From assembly GCA_022828145.1 (NCBI GenBank), contig JAJEJA010000015.1:32973-96972 (forward strand): DNA of 64,000 nucleotides, in the 5' to 3' direction. Position 1 is the first letter of the stretch. Each line of letters starts with the position of its first letter. The DNA is from Candidatus Poribacteria bacterium. GTDB taxonomy: Bacteria > Poribacteria > WGA-4E > WGA-3G. Shown one piece after another: positions 26,413-34,905 of the stretch. Position numbers and translations under genes: made by a program. The notes beneath the pieces were generated by a model, which ran no database searches, was not told the DNA's origin, and saw only the letters and a program-made list of their open reading frames with translations.

Positions 26413-27168
26413 TTACCGCATCAGAAATCTGTCTTCCTGTTCGTAGTGTGGAGAGATGTCTTGTGTAAATTGAGCAACGGCGCGTTTGCTGAGTTCTCTC
26501 AATGTGGTCTCTTGTGGTGCCATTTGGGAAAAGACGAAGGAACCGATAGAGTGTGCTTCGGCAGCTTTCTGTTGATAAACTTCATCCCAGATAATCTTCT
26601 CAGTGTCAACATCTACAATGATGACGCGTAAGGCGAGTAGATAGGTCTTTTGCATATAGTCTTGATAATCCATAACATAGCGCTGTTGACTGACTGAATA
26701 GCGTTCCCCGTAATACCGTCTCGGTCGTGTATCGGTGTAAAAACGATAACTCCCGATAATGATTCCTTTTACTTCAAAGTATCCGCCAAACTTGCTTAAG
26801 CGTTCGGTATCCGCGAGCAGGTCTTCTTCAATTTCTTCACCTGTCATGATGCGTTCGGTTTCCTGTTTATCAACGACATCAAAATGCTTCTGTCGTGATA
26901 GCCCGCTTCTTAGAATCTGTGCGACATCTTTTCCAATATTAGCGGGAATTTCCCCTATCTTTGATGTGTGTTTTTCACTGACAAACGGCAGCACAGCGAA
27001 GTTTGAATAGGTATTGATGTCAATTTCGGATTGAACTTTAATAGGTATAGAAACGCGCGCGACTTTATTACCGCAAGCACCTAACGTCAAGGAAATGAGC
27101 AGTAATAGGCAAGGGACTGCATATTGCTTGTAAAACTGAGAAAACGTCGGTTGTCTTTTTTTTTGCAT
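26413..27168 (-). CDS. CsgG/LpoB-like lipoprotein
   Basis: This 251-aa protein has a lipoprotein signal peptide ending LTLGACG near residue 32. The mature part has the pattern of CsgG/penicillin-binding-protein-activator-like periplasmic domains: SNFAVLPF, then IGKDVAQILRSGL, a DVVDKQETERIM segment, GGYFEVKGIIIGSYRFY, and LALRVIIVDVDTEKIIW. It overlaps no neighbour but ends 36 bp before the propeller-barrel gene and starts 16 bp after the TPR lipoprotein gene, so all three likely form one envelope operon. The exact partner is unknown. Confidence 0.75.
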   Translation of the reverse strand: MQKKRQPTFSQFYKQYAVPCLLLLISLTLGACGNKVARVSIPIKVQSEIDINTYSNFAVLPFVSEKHTSKIGEIPANIGKDVAQILRSGLSRQKHFDVVDKQETERIMTGEEIEEDLLADTERLSKFGGYFEVKGIIIGSYRFYTDTRPRRYYGERYSVSQQRYVMDYQDYMQKTYLLALRVIIVDVDTEKIIWDEVYQQKAAEAHSIGSFVFSQMAPQETTLRELSKRAVAQFTQDISPHYEQEDRFLMR

Positions 27169-27184
27169 CGGGAGGATACCAAGG

Positions 27185-27625
27185 TTAATCGTCTTCAGGT
27201 TTTTCTAAGTTCTCAGGTTCTTTTAAGTTTTCAGATTCTTCTAAAGGTTCATCAGATATATTTTCGCTGTCCAGTCCACTTCGTCGAATATGAAGTCGAC
27301 ATCTACGATAATTGATTCTGTAATATTTGCTATTCGGTTCGAGTTCAGTTGCGCGTTGATATGCTGACTTTGCCTCCGCTATTTTTCCCATAGCCTCATA
27401 GCCGACTCCGAGGTTGTTATAGGCAGCAGCGTTATCTGGGTCAATATTTACCACCTGTTTCCATCGGAAAACCGCCTCATTCCAAAGCCCGGCTTGTGCA
27501 GCTTTTATTGCAAACTGGTTATAGTCCTTTGTGCTTGTCACATCGTGGGATGCACAACCAATCAGAACCATGGATATGAAGACAGAGCATAGCAGAGTGT
27601 TGGTATGTGTTTGTTGCATTTTCAT
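27185..27625 (-). CDS. TPR lipoprotein
   Basis: This 146-aa lipoprotein has a signal peptide ending VLIGCAS near residue 24. Two to three tetratricopeptide repeats occupy about residues 38-110 (AAQAGLWNEAVFRWKQVVNIDPDNAAAYNNLGVGYEAMGKIAEAKSAYQRATELEPN in outline). The tail is a Glu/Pro-rich, repeat-like stretch (EPLEESENLKEPENLEKPED). It is the first gene of the three-gene envelope operon. It probably scaffolds periplasmic or outer-membrane protein complexes. Confidence 0.85.
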   Translation of the reverse strand: MKMQQTHTNTLLCSVFISMVLIGCASHDVTSTKDYNQFAIKAAQAGLWNEAVFRWKQVVNIDPDNAAAYNNLGVGYEAMGKIAEAKSAYQRATELEPNSKYYRINYRRCRLHIRRSGLDSENISDEPLEESENLKEPENLEKPEDD

Positions 27626-27709
27626 ATCTCCTTATTCAGTCAATTTTACACTAAAAATGCTTGTGCTGTCAAGGAAATAGTAAACATTGAAATTAAAGAG
27701 ACACATTTC

Positions 27710-27775
27710 TGTAGGAGCGATCTCCGAATCGCGACGAAACTCACGGATAGTCGGGAATCGGAGTTCCCTCCTACA
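27710..27775. repeat. Imperfect palindrome, 'GAATCGCGAC' family
   Basis: TGTAGGAGCGATCTCCGAAT at the left and GAATCGGAGTTCCCTCCTAC at the right form an imperfect inverted repeat. Related copies lie at 32330, 36116, 56584 and 63625, always between genes. No coding capacity. Confidence 0.75.
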
Positions 27776-27851
27776 ACTCAAAATGTCCCGTTAATTCTAA
27801 AGTTCACTAAATATAGTTATGTGCCGTGATGTGCCATGTTGTAAATACCAC

Positions 27852-27880
27852 TTGGCATTAAACTGTGTATCTGTTATGCT
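27852..27880 (+). promoter_or_regulatory. Sigma-70-type promoter for the Gfo/Idh gene
   Basis: TTGGCA at 27852-27857, a 17-base spacer, TATGCT at 27875-27880. The start of transcription would be about 30 bases before the ATG at 27916. Confidence 0.55.
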
Positions 27881-27915
27881 TAATTAGGGGATTGTTGGAA
27901 AATAAGGAGGATTTA

Positions 27916-29028
27916 ATGTCAAGTATAACCCCAGTACGAACTGTTATTATTGGATGTGGTATGATTGCAGCAGGTGGTTACCAACCGCGTTGTCAAGCGT
28001 ATCCTAATCAAATTGAATTGGTAGGTTTCTATGACCAGGATAAGGCACGCGCAGCAGCACTTGCAGATAGAGATGGGGGTAAGGTTTATCCATCGCTTGA
28101 GGCAGTTTTGAACGATTCAGAGGTGGAAGCAATTGTAAATCTGACGCTTCATATTTCACACTATCCTGTTTCGTTAGCTGCACTGAAGGCTGGAAAACAT
28201 GTCTATTCCGAAAAACCGATCTCTATCAAGACCGATGAGGCGAATGAACTTGTTGAGACTGCAGAAACTAACGGGTTGAAGTTGGCGTGTGCTCCATCTG
28301 CAATACTCGGTTATGTGCAACAGAACGTCTGGCAGCGGATCCGCGATGGTGAAATAGGTGATGTGATTTCTGCAATTGGGAACTTCGGTGGACCCCTGGA
28401 GCATTGGCATCCAAGTGCAGATGCGTTCTTGCAGCACGCGGGTCCCTTCAGAGATGTAGCACCTTACCCGCTAACGGCTATGACGACAATGATAGGACCC
28501 GTGAAAACAGTTCACGGATTTGCAAGGGTGGCTGTACCGAGACGGGTGTTGACACAAGGACCGAAAAAAGGTACTGAATTTGAGGTGAAAGAAAAGGATC
28601 ACGGTTTTGCAGTGCTCGAGTTTGATGTGCCTCAGGATGGAGGTTCACACGGATTCATTTATCACAGTTTTACCGTGACGTCACAAATTCCACCTTATGA
28701 GATTCACGGCACAAAAGGTGGTTTTTCATTGCAGGCACATGATGATGGACGGGGTATTAAGAAGTTTACACCTCAAGCTGGATGGCAAGATGAACCATCA
28801 CCTCCGAAAGCATTTACAGGATTAGACTGGGGAAAAGGTGTAGCAGATTTTGCGGATGCAATCAGGAATGATCGTAATCCAAGATGTAACGGTGCACAAG
28901 CACGTCATGTTTTAGAGGTTTGTGAACGGGTGCTTGAATCGTCAGGTTTGGGGAGACCTGTTGATGTGTTGAGTCGTTTCCCAGCACCACCCGCAGTGGA
29001 GCAAGTGGCACCGTGGGAAACGGGTTGA
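27916..29028 (+). CDS. Gfo/Idh/MocA family oxidoreductase
   Basis: This 370-aa protein is a predicted NAD(P)-dependent sugar dehydrogenase. The Rossmann motif is VIIGCGMIAAGGY (about residues 10-22), and the family's substrate-binding motif EKPI (SEKPISIKT) lies near residue 98. The C-terminal domain from about 130 is the alpha/beta substrate domain. The start at 27916 follows AAGGAGG by six bases; an upstream in-frame ATG at 27865 falls before the promoter's -10 box. It converges on a TIM-barrel sugar isomerase gene, which suggests work on a shared sugar pathway. Confidence 0.92.
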   Translation: MSSITPVRTVIIGCGMIAAGGYQPRCQAYPNQIELVGFYDQDKARAAALADRDGGKVYPSLEAVLNDSEVEAIVNLTLHISHYPVSLAALKAGKHVYSEKPISIKTDEANELVETAETNGLKLACAPSAILGYVQQNVWQRIRDGEIGDVISAIGNFGGPLEHWHPSADAFLQHAGPFRDVAPYPLTAMTTMIGPVKTVHGFARVAVPRRVLTQGPKKGTEFEVKEKDHGFAVLEFDVPQDGGSHGFIYHSFTVTSQIPPYEIHGTKGGFSLQAHDDGRGIKKFTPQAGWQDEPSPPKAFTGLDWGKGVADFADAIRNDRNPRCNGAQARHVLEVCERVLESSGLGRPVDVLSRFPAPPAVEQVAPWETG

Positions 29029-29050
29029 TCATAGAACTCTCTACACGGAT

Positions 29051-29875
29051 TTAGATATTCAGGGAGCTCCGTAGCATTTCTACACTCTTCGGAACGCCTG
29101 TATGTGCATCCTCTTTACCTTCAAATTCAATAGAGATATATCCCTGAAATCCGACATCTCGTAGAATTTCACCGATTTTGGTATAATCAAGGTCTAAGGT
29201 GTACCATTCTCCTTCGCCGTAATAAGTTTTTGCGTGTACAAGCACAGCTTCGGGTGCGATCTGTGCGAGTTTATCGTACGGATCGGTGAGGAAATTTCCG
29301 CAATCCATTGTTACCTTCAACCATTCGGAGTCTATTGCTGATACGATTCTGTTCACACCTTCTGCTGTACATGTCAACCCCCAATGGTTTTCCAGCCCGA
29401 GAATTACACCGTATTTCTCTGCATCCGGGAGGCATTTTTCAATAGAAGCGATCACCCAGTCAAAAGCGTCCTCTTCAGTATAGTCGGGTAGTGCTGGTTC
29501 TTTCCCTTCAGTTTTCATCAGGTCGTCAAAAGATTTTATCGTATTCCATCGTCCTGAGTTTAAGCGAATTGATGGGATGCCGAGTTCATGTGCTAACCGT
29601 AGGCAGTGTATGGTGTGATTGATGTCTTTTTGTCGTTTCTCTGCTTCTGGTGAAACAAAACTTTGATGGATAGAGAGTGCGTATAGGTCAAGCCCGTGAA
29701 TAAAGGCGTGTCTCTTTAGTTTCTGTAGATAAGAGGATGCCTCGGATTCCATTTGTCGGTGTAGGATTTCAATGCCATCAAGATCAAGTTTTGCGGCTTC
29801 TTCGATGACATGTTCAATTGGCACTTTCTCAGTTTTGAAATGCCAATACGAATATGTGGATACGCCAAGTTTCAA
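29051..29875 (-). CDS. Sugar phosphate isomerase/epimerase-like TIM barrel
   Basis: This 274-aa TIM-barrel protein belongs to the AP-endonuclease-2/xylose-isomerase-like family. Strand-end motifs include MKLGVSTYSYW at the start, DGIEILH near 35, IRLNSGRW near 101, LGLENHWG near 163, VTMDCGNF near 188, VHAKTYYGEG near 212, and YISIEFEGKED near 248, giving the usual Glu/Asp/His/Glu metal set. GAGGTG precedes the ATG. Same size as the barrel at 6094 but clearly different in sequence. Confidence 0.88.
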   Translation of the reverse strand: MKLGVSTYSYWHFKTEKVPIEHVIEEAAKLDLDGIEILHRQMESEASSYLQKLKRHAFIHGLDLYALSIHQSFVSPEAEKRQKDINHTIHCLRLAHELGIPSIRLNSGRWNTIKSFDDLMKTEGKEPALPDYTEEDAFDWVIASIEKCLPDAEKYGVILGLENHWGLTCTAEGVNRIVSAIDSEWLKVTMDCGNFLTDPYDKLAQIAPEAVLVHAKTYYGEGEWYTLDLDYTKIGEILRDVGFQGYISIEFEGKEDAHTGVPKSVEMLRSSLNI

Positions 29876-29903
29876 TTTTTCACCTCATTAAGTGGTCATT
29901 AAC

Positions 29904-29954
29904 AAAAGAATCTCCCAATGATGGACAGGGTGTCTGTCATCGGGAGATTCTTTT
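29904..29954 (-). terminator. Rho-independent terminator
   Basis: AAAAGAATCTCCC at 29904-29916 is the exact complement of GGGAGATTCTTTT at 29942-29954, with several more inner pairs. The flanking A/T runs let it work in both directions. It lies 39 bases after the end of the DUF4159 gene on the minus strand. Confidence 0.85.
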
Positions 29955-29992
29955 AGATTAGGATTAGAGCTGAATAGTCTCAAAGTAGTCTA

Positions 29993-31474
29993 TTATTCAG
30001 TTGCTCCGGTTTTTGCTGCTTCAGGTGCGCGTGTTGGAAGTTCTCTCTTCGCCAAGGTATCTTCTGGCACATAACCGGAATAATCTGAAATGTCTCCGTG
30101 TGTCAGTGCATAGACGACGACGTTTGTCATAAATCGGTAGACACCTGGTGAATAGTGGACACTCCGTGTTGGTAAACTAACAGATTCCATTGCGCACATG
30201 TAATCACGTCTGACGACGAGAACGGATAATTTATTCTCGATTGAGAAACCTTCAAGGAAGTTCCGTTTCGGAGGCCGTGTGCCCCACCAGAAAATATCGA
30301 ATCCGACAGGAGGTCCGCCGATTTGATAGAAATTATCATAGATTTCGTGTGTGTTATCTACACGTTCTATTTGGTGTTCTGGCATGACATATCGCATCTG
30401 TGCGAGGAACAGTCGTATCATTGCCTGTTGTGCAGCGTTTACACCGCAGTCATCAAAGATGAGGAATCCACCTTTTTCGACGAGGTACTTCCGTAAACCT
30501 GCAGCTTCAGCTTGTGTTAAACGGCTATCCATTTTTCCGCCGCCATATTGTCTTCCGAGCAAGTTTCTGGAGCGTACGAGAGCCGGATCGTGTCCTGTCA
30601 TAAAGGCGATCGGTGTTTTTAATAGATTAGTATCCGTGAACCTTAATGCGCCTCCCTCAACGTTCATGTCGGTTTTGATCTGTGTTTTCTCATTAAGCCA
30701 TTTGGTAAGAGCGTTTAGTGAAGAAGCATCAGCCCACCAGTCGGACAGGTTGTGTCGGATACGGGTGAAGCGTAAGACACCGCGTATATCGCGACCTTTA
30801 CCGATAACGCGTCCGCCGGGTTCACCTTTAGGTAATGGTGGCACTTCAACATTACCGAGCGTAATGCTTTCGGCGACATCACCAAGAGCGTCGCGAACGA
30901 CACCAACGTTCTCAACCATGGCTAAACCGGGGGGACGTTGGAAAGTGACTTTGACTTGCACTGGACTACCCGACACGCCGCGAATGATGTTAGCAGGACC
31001 AGCGGTAGGTGCACTCGGCGCGGGGCCAGCAAATGCTAAGGCACTCGGTGAATCCGACACAGGGAGTTCTGTGTGCGTAACCACTTCGGGTATAGGAACA
31101 TTGGGTTGAACCACTTTCGGGACATTTGGATTTATGGGAGCATCAACTTTAACTGCTTGATTTGAAAATTCCAGGACTGTCTGTTGTTGTACGACAGTGG
31201 TTTTTGGAGCAAAAGCTGTTGTTAGACGGGGTTGCACTTGAACCTGTTCAAGAACAACCGTATCTTCAACAGGAACAATCGGTTTGTTCAGTTGTCTGAC
31301 AATTGGTTTTCGGACCTTAGGCTTCGGTGGTTCAGGTGGTTTCGCGAATTGCACACCAACCAAGTCTTTAAAAGTCTCGGTTTGCGTCACAAAATAGACG
31401 CCTGCAATTAGTATCAAAACTACGTGAATCAGCAGTGAAGTCATTAAGGCACCGGAAGTTCTTTTAGCACTCAT
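29993..31474 (-). CDS. DUF4159 protein with TonB-like N-terminus
   Basis: This 493-aa protein starts with a single membrane anchor (GALMTSLLIHVVLILIAGVYF) in the style of TonB/energy-transducer proteins. A Pro/Val/Lys-rich linker follows (about residues 40-165). From about residue 225 it has the DUF4159 pattern: GVLRFTRIRHNLSDWW, HDPALV, EKGGFLIFDDCGVNAA and FFYQIGGPP-like segments. DUF4159 proteins usually sit with von Willebrand/MoxR-type genes, which are not seen here. It is followed by a strong terminator. Function unknown; envelope location is inferred. Confidence 0.8.
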   Translation of the reverse strand: MSAKRTSGALMTSLLIHVVLILIAGVYFVTQTETFKDLVGVQFAKPPEPPKPKVRKPIVRQLNKPIVPVEDTVVLEQVQVQPRLTTAFAPKTTVVQQQTVLEFSNQAVKVDAPINPNVPKVVQPNVPIPEVVTHTELPVSDSPSALAFAGPAPSAPTAGPANIIRGVSGSPVQVKVTFQRPPGLAMVENVGVVRDALGDVAESITLGNVEVPPLPKGEPGGRVIGKGRDIRGVLRFTRIRHNLSDWWADASSLNALTKWLNEKTQIKTDMNVEGGALRFTDTNLLKTPIAFMTGHDPALVRSRNLLGRQYGGGKMDSRLTQAEAAGLRKYLVEKGGFLIFDDCGVNAAQQAMIRLFLAQMRYVMPEHQIERVDNTHEIYDNFYQIGGPPVGFDIFWWGTRPPKRNFLEGFSIENKLSVLVVRRDYMCAMESVSLPTRSVHYSPGVYRFMTNVVVYALTHGDISDYSGYVPEDTLAKRELPTRAPEAAKTGATE

Positions 31475-31551
31475 TTTTTACCTCACATGATTATTATTAA
31501 TGTATAGATTTTCAACACATATATGTTCTTAACAATTACTACTTTTGAAGT

Positions 31552-32274
31552 TTAGCGTAGATTCAAATATTTATAAGCATCTATACCATCTTTTCCAATT
31601 TCTAACACAGTAAGTCCCGCGGGCACTTCTCCGGTTCTCATTTGCTTTTCTAAAATAAAAGCACTTTTGGAACCTCTCACTCTCGTTATAGGTCTTGTAA
31701 TAGTACCATCTTTGTTTAATATCGAATCACCATATTGAACATATACTGTATTAGGATAATTTAAGTATACGATTCCGTTAACAATAGAAGCTCCGCTAAA
31801 ACGTACACCTTCATTCCATTTTTTGATCACAACCCGTTTCAACAATTCCTGATCCCTATTTTCGGATCCGATAAACGGATTTATAGGTGCACCTTCTGGT
31901 ATTTCAGGAAAAGCACCAAATCCATGTCGTGAAACACGCATATTTTCTGTAGTGTCTGTAGTGTTTTCATTGAGTCGCTTTCCTTCTCTATCCCTTTTGA
32001 CTTCAAAAAGATCACTGGATTTCATTCTGCTAACTACAGTCTTAGTCCTTCCTTCCCTATCTGTATGCGTAATATTTTCAACAGAAGCACCATCTACCTT
32101 TTCAGCATTTTTTTGTTTTTTTGCAAGTTGATGCAGAAATTCGGTGGCACTAGACATGATGTGTTTATGACGTTCTGAATTAGGTTTGTACCAGAAATAA
32201 CATAATATACCAAACACGACCAAGAATCCTAATATCGTAATAGACCACTTATTAATGATTATATCACGATACAT
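31552..32274 (-). CDS. Single-pass membrane protein of unknown function
   Basis: This 240-aa protein starts at ATG 32274 with GAAGGAAC upstream; an in-frame ATG ten codons earlier has no ribosome site. A membrane anchor (WSITILGFLVVFGILCYFWY) covers residues about 9-28. The rest is charged and presumably outside the inner membrane, with an N-terminal helical stretch (residues 40-65) and a beta-rich end (VYLNYPNTVYVQYGDSI). No family recognised. Codon use is more A/T-rich than that of the neighbours. A pair of palindromes at 32490-32536 lies upstream. Confidence 0.7.
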   Translation of the reverse strand: MYRDIIINKWSITILGFLVVFGILCYFWYKPNSERHKHIMSSATEFLHQLAKKQKNAEKVDGASVENITHTDREGRTKTVVSRMKSSDLFEVKRDREGKRLNENTTDTTENMRVSRHGFGAFPEIPEGAPINPFIGSENRDQELLKRVVIKKWNEGVRFSGASIVNGIVYLNYPNTVYVQYGDSILNKDGTITRPITRVRGSKSAFILEKQMRTGEVPAGLTVLEIGKDGIDAYKYLNLR

Positions 32275-32329
32275 GATAACTGTTCCTTCACGCTTAAGCC
32301 ACACCTATTGGACAGTCCAGACTCAATAT

Positions 32330-32390
32330 GTAGGTCGCGATTCGGAGATCGCTCCTACTAATACTCTGTTCTGTAGGAGAGAGCTCCGAA
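32330..32390. repeat. Imperfect palindrome, 'GAATCGCGAC' family
   Basis: GTAGGTCGCGATTCGGAGAT at the left and GTAGGAGAGAGCTCCGAA at the right; a degraded copy of the family at 27710. It sits in the leader region of the gene at 31552. Confidence 0.65.
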
Positions 32391-32489
32391 ACTTACGGTT
32401 ACGATAATACCTACTCACATCTATGCAATTTCTATGCCATAAATTAAGTGAGTTGTAGTCGTAATTCTCTACGACATCCGGATAATTTT

Positions 32490-32536
32490 TGCACAAATTT
32501 GTGCAGTCCAGATTTGTAGTTGCACAATTTCGTGCA
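32490..32536. promoter_or_regulatory. Two phased 16-bp palindromes (possible operator)
   Basis: TGCACAAATTTGTGCA at 32490-32505 is a perfect dyad. A related, slightly imperfect site, TGCACAATTTCGTGCA, is at 32521-32536. The spacing is 31 bp, three helical turns, so both face the same side of the DNA. They lie between the lipoprotein gene's stop and the membrane-protein gene. A dimeric repressor is a reasonable guess. Confidence 0.45.
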
Positions 32537-32538
32537 TC

Positions 32539-33192
32539 CTATGGGGCTTTAGCAGATTCGTCAGTAAAGTATTTAGAGATTTCAGGATCCCCGCGGCCCA
32601 TATTAATAACATTTCCTGTTACGCTGTCAATTTGTTGAAGTTGCCAGTCTTCGTGTTCAGGTTTAATCAAGTAAGCATAAGTTACTCCGGAACCTTGCGA
32701 CCTATAAGAAGCAGAAGCTCTTGCACTCGCTTCTAAAGTATTCGGATCAGACTTTGATCTACGAATCCAAAATTGGCTAAACCGATTACTACCTGTCCAG
32801 TTCTGTCCGGAAGTACCTTGTGCAACCCACAGTCCCTCTATCGTGGATTCAATCTGTGGCCAACCTGCTGTTGGTCCGACAGGTTCAACGAACCCCCCTG
32901 CTACCCATGCCACACGAAATTGTGCATGGACAGGATGTTCTTTCCATATTTTCCGAATATCTACTAGCTTTCTTCTGTTGAAAGCTGAAAAGAAAGTACT
33001 ATAGATTTGGTTTATCTCATTCTTTTCTGCATCAAAATCGATCGGTTCAGCTGTCGCGACGACTATAGGTACCGATGGGTCTGTAGTTGATGTTCTATCC
33101 GTGGGTTCATCACTCCCGCAACTTAGCATGCCGATGCTTATGATGCCTGTAACGAGAAGTGTGAGAAAGATCCGGATTGATTGCCATTTCAT
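32539..33192 (-). CDS. Lipoprotein with NTF2-like fold (predicted)
   Basis: This 217-aa protein starts at ATG 33192 with TGGAGGA eight bases upstream; an in-frame start 11 codons earlier is not supported. The signal peptide ends in a lipobox (GMLSCGSD, Cys near residue 25). The mature domain has the SnoaL/NTF2-like opening EINQIYSTFFSAFNRRKLVDIRKIW, followed by beta-rich segments. This fold often binds small ligands in envelope proteins. Family not certain. Confidence 0.75.
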   Translation of the reverse strand: MKWQSIRIFLTLLVTGIISIGMLSCGSDEPTDRTSTTDPSVPIVVATAEPIDFDAEKNEINQIYSTFFSAFNRRKLVDIRKIWKEHPVHAQFRVAWVAGGFVEPVGPTAGWPQIESTIEGLWVAQGTSGQNWTGSNRFSQFWIRRSKSDPNTLEASARASASYRSQGSGVTYAYLIKPEHEDWQLQQIDSVTGNVINMGRGDPEISKYFTDESAKAP

Positions 33193-33318
33193 TTTATTCC
33201 TCCATAGACTTGTTGTACATCTCAAAGATTGTATTCAGTATAATTGTGCTTACGCTCGTAATAAAGAAAAGAAACTTTTCCAAGTTATCCGTTTATCATA
33301 AGATGTTGTATGAAGTAT

Positions 33319-33347
33319 ATCTTAGCATCTTTGCAAAAAACTGTCAA
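33319..33347 (-). promoter_or_regulatory. Promoter for the lipoprotein gene
   Basis: On the minus strand TTGACA (33347-33342), a 17-base spacer, TAAGAT (33324-33319). The region 33226-33386 is otherwise A/T-rich with no gene. Confidence 0.5.
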
Positions 33348-33386
33348 GCAAAATACAAGACAAATCATATTATTCTCTAAATTATA

Positions 33387-34496
33387 TCATAAACCGTTGT
33401 TTCTGATACACTTAATTACGTCTGTCACCTGTATCATAGCCATACAACCGTCTGAACCGAATTTACAGACTTTGCCAGGACAAGGGGGACAGTCAAGTTT
33501 CTTCCGTATTGTATAACACTTTTCACCGACAGGTGCAAACCTTTCTGGATCTCCTGGACCGAACAACCCGATTGTATGCGTACCAACGGCTGCAGCGAGA
33601 TGCATCGGTCCGCTATCATTTCCGATAAATATATCACATTTAAGCAAAATTGATGCCAACTGTGGCACGTTAGTTTCACTCGCGATATTTACTGATTCAC
33701 CATGCATCTTATCCTGAATTTCGTTGATGATCGGAATTTCGTCTTTTACACCAACAAACAAGATTCTTGCCTGTTTCTGTGCAATCAACCAATCCGCTAA
33801 TTCTGCAAAACGTTCAGTTAACCATCTTTTTTGCGGTATCGGGGATCCTGGATGAATTGCAATAATAGGACTCTCACCGTCAATTTGATGTGCTTTTAGA
33901 AAATCAACTGACCATTCTTGATCTTCTGCTTTTACGACAAAGGTAGTGTTCTGTATCGGTGTTGAGATACCTGCTTGCTCTAAGACATCAAGATTACGAA
34001 TCGTCTCATGCTTATCACTGAACGATCGAAACCCAAACCTATTTGCTAACTGAAGAGAGGCGCGGTTAATACGTCTTGTCGTGAACCGTAATAATGCGAA
34101 TATTACAAATCGCCAATCTCCACGCAGTTCTATTAGTAGATCGTACTTTGCCTGTCGTAACTCACGATAAAGCTGGATTGTTTTCAGTAGTGATGTGGGG
34201 TGTCCTGAACGGCAAAACATAGGTGAATTGTATTCAAACACCCTATTAACATCAGGATGATTTTCCAATATGATACGACTCCAACTACCGGTCAACGCAT
34301 GTATCTCTACGTCTGGATATGCTTTTCGTAGATTGGAAAAAACGGGTGTTGCTAAAAGGACATCTCCTATATGATCGAGTTTTATCACAAGGATGCGTAT
34401 CGGGAAAAAATCTTTCGGCACACGTTTCCGATAGAAGAGCCACTGCACGATGGCAGAAGCGATTAGCATAAGAATTTCGGATGCGTTTTGAAACAT
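33387..34496 (-). CDS. Glycosyltransferase family 9 (heptosyltransferase-like)
   Basis: This 369-aa enzyme fits GT9, which adds heptose or related sugars to lipopolysaccharide core. Hallmarks are IRILVIKLDHIGDVLLATPVFSNLRKAYPD in outline (about residues 30-58) and the nucleotide-sugar end motif IGNDSGPMHLAAAVGTHTIGLFGP (starting near residue 291). AIHPGSPIPQKRW near 215 is also typical. The Cys-rich tail (CPPCPGKVCKFGSDGCM) occurs in some GT9 enzymes. Presence implies a lipopolysaccharide-type outer membrane. Confidence 0.92.
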   Translation of the reverse strand: MFQNASEILMLIASAIVQWLFYRKRVPKDFFPIRILVIKLDHIGDVLLATPVFSNLRKAYPDVEIHALTGSWSRIILENHPDVNRVFEYNSPMFCRSGHPTSLLKTIQLYRELRQAKYDLLIELRGDWRFVIFALLRFTTRRINRASLQLANRFGFRSFSDKHETIRNLDVLEQAGISTPIQNTTFVVKAEDQEWSVDFLKAHQIDGESPIIAIHPGSPIPQKRWLTERFAELADWLIAQKQARILFVGVKDEIPIINEIQDKMHGESVNIASETNVPQLASILLKCDIFIGNDSGPMHLAAAVGTHTIGLFGPGDPERFAPVGEKCYTIRKKLDCPPCPGKVCKFGSDGCMAMIQVTDVIKCIRNNGL

Positions 34497-34502
34497 TATT
34501 TT

Positions 34503-34531
34503 AGTCTATACGATTTGGGAAAATATGTCAA
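34503..34531 (-). promoter_or_regulatory. Promoter of the GT9 gene, giving a near-leaderless mRNA
   Basis: Minus strand TTGACA (34531-34526), 17-base spacer, TAGACT (34508-34503). The ATG at 34496 is only six to seven bases beyond -10, so the mRNA would start at or next to the start codon. It is divergent from the promoter at 34562. Confidence 0.45.
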
Positions 34532-34561
34532 GGTGTCCTTTAAATAGCTTAGCAGTATGTC

Positions 34562-34590
34562 TTGACTTCCTTTACTCATTTTGCTATAAT
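34562..34590 (+). promoter_or_regulatory. Strong sigma-70-type promoter
   Basis: TTGACT at 34562-34567, 17-base spacer, TATAAT at 34585-34590. It points toward the RNHCP and OmpA-like genes at 34902-36096, with a mobile palindrome inserted in the leader. Confidence 0.65.
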
Positions 34591-34659
34591 TTTGTTACTC
34601 AACAATTAGATATGATACCATTTCGGATAATTCATTTTTTAAATTTTGTTTGCAGTGTT

Positions 34660-34781
34660 GTAGGTTGGGTTGAGGCACGAAACCCAACATGTATTGCTCT
34701 ATAATGGGTCAAGATGTTGGGTTTCGTACCTCAACCCAACCTACGTAAGTTATTTGTTTTGATTTATCAAACTCACGTTAA
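34660..34781 (-). mobile_element. Palindromic TIR element, one end missing
   Basis: The reverse-oriented match of the element at 2266-2385: core inverted repeat from 34660, then the terminal repeat TTATCAAACTCACGTT ending near 34779. The other terminal repeat is missing, as at 2266. It sits in the leader downstream of the promoter at 34562. Confidence 0.7.
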
Positions 34782-34782
34782 T

Positions 34783-34905
34783 ATGCTATTGAGTGAATTC
34801 GTACATGCTAATTGGAATTTGCAAAATGCTGCGGCTGTATCCCCAAGTCTAAAACGAACATTAGATAGACTAACGTATATGAAAGAGATTGAAAGTGACA
34901 AGTGA
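34783..34905 (+). CDS. Possible 40-aa peptide coupled to the RNHCP gene
   Basis: A short frame starts at ATG 34783, directly after the mobile palindrome, and its TGA overlaps the GTG start at 34902 (GTGA). The peptide is helical and neutral (MLLSEFVHANWNLQNA at the start). There is no ribosome site before the ATG. It may be the 3' remainder of a gene cut by the palindrome, or only a leader frame for coupled translation. Low confidence. Confidence 0.3.
   Translation: MLLSEFVHANWNLQNAAAVSPSLKRTLDRLTYMKEIESDK

Noticed and set aside
30351..31109. 252-codon plus-strand frame opposite the DUF4159 gene
   Set aside because: Antisense shadow with biased composition; the minus-strand frame has domains, a ribosome site and a terminator.
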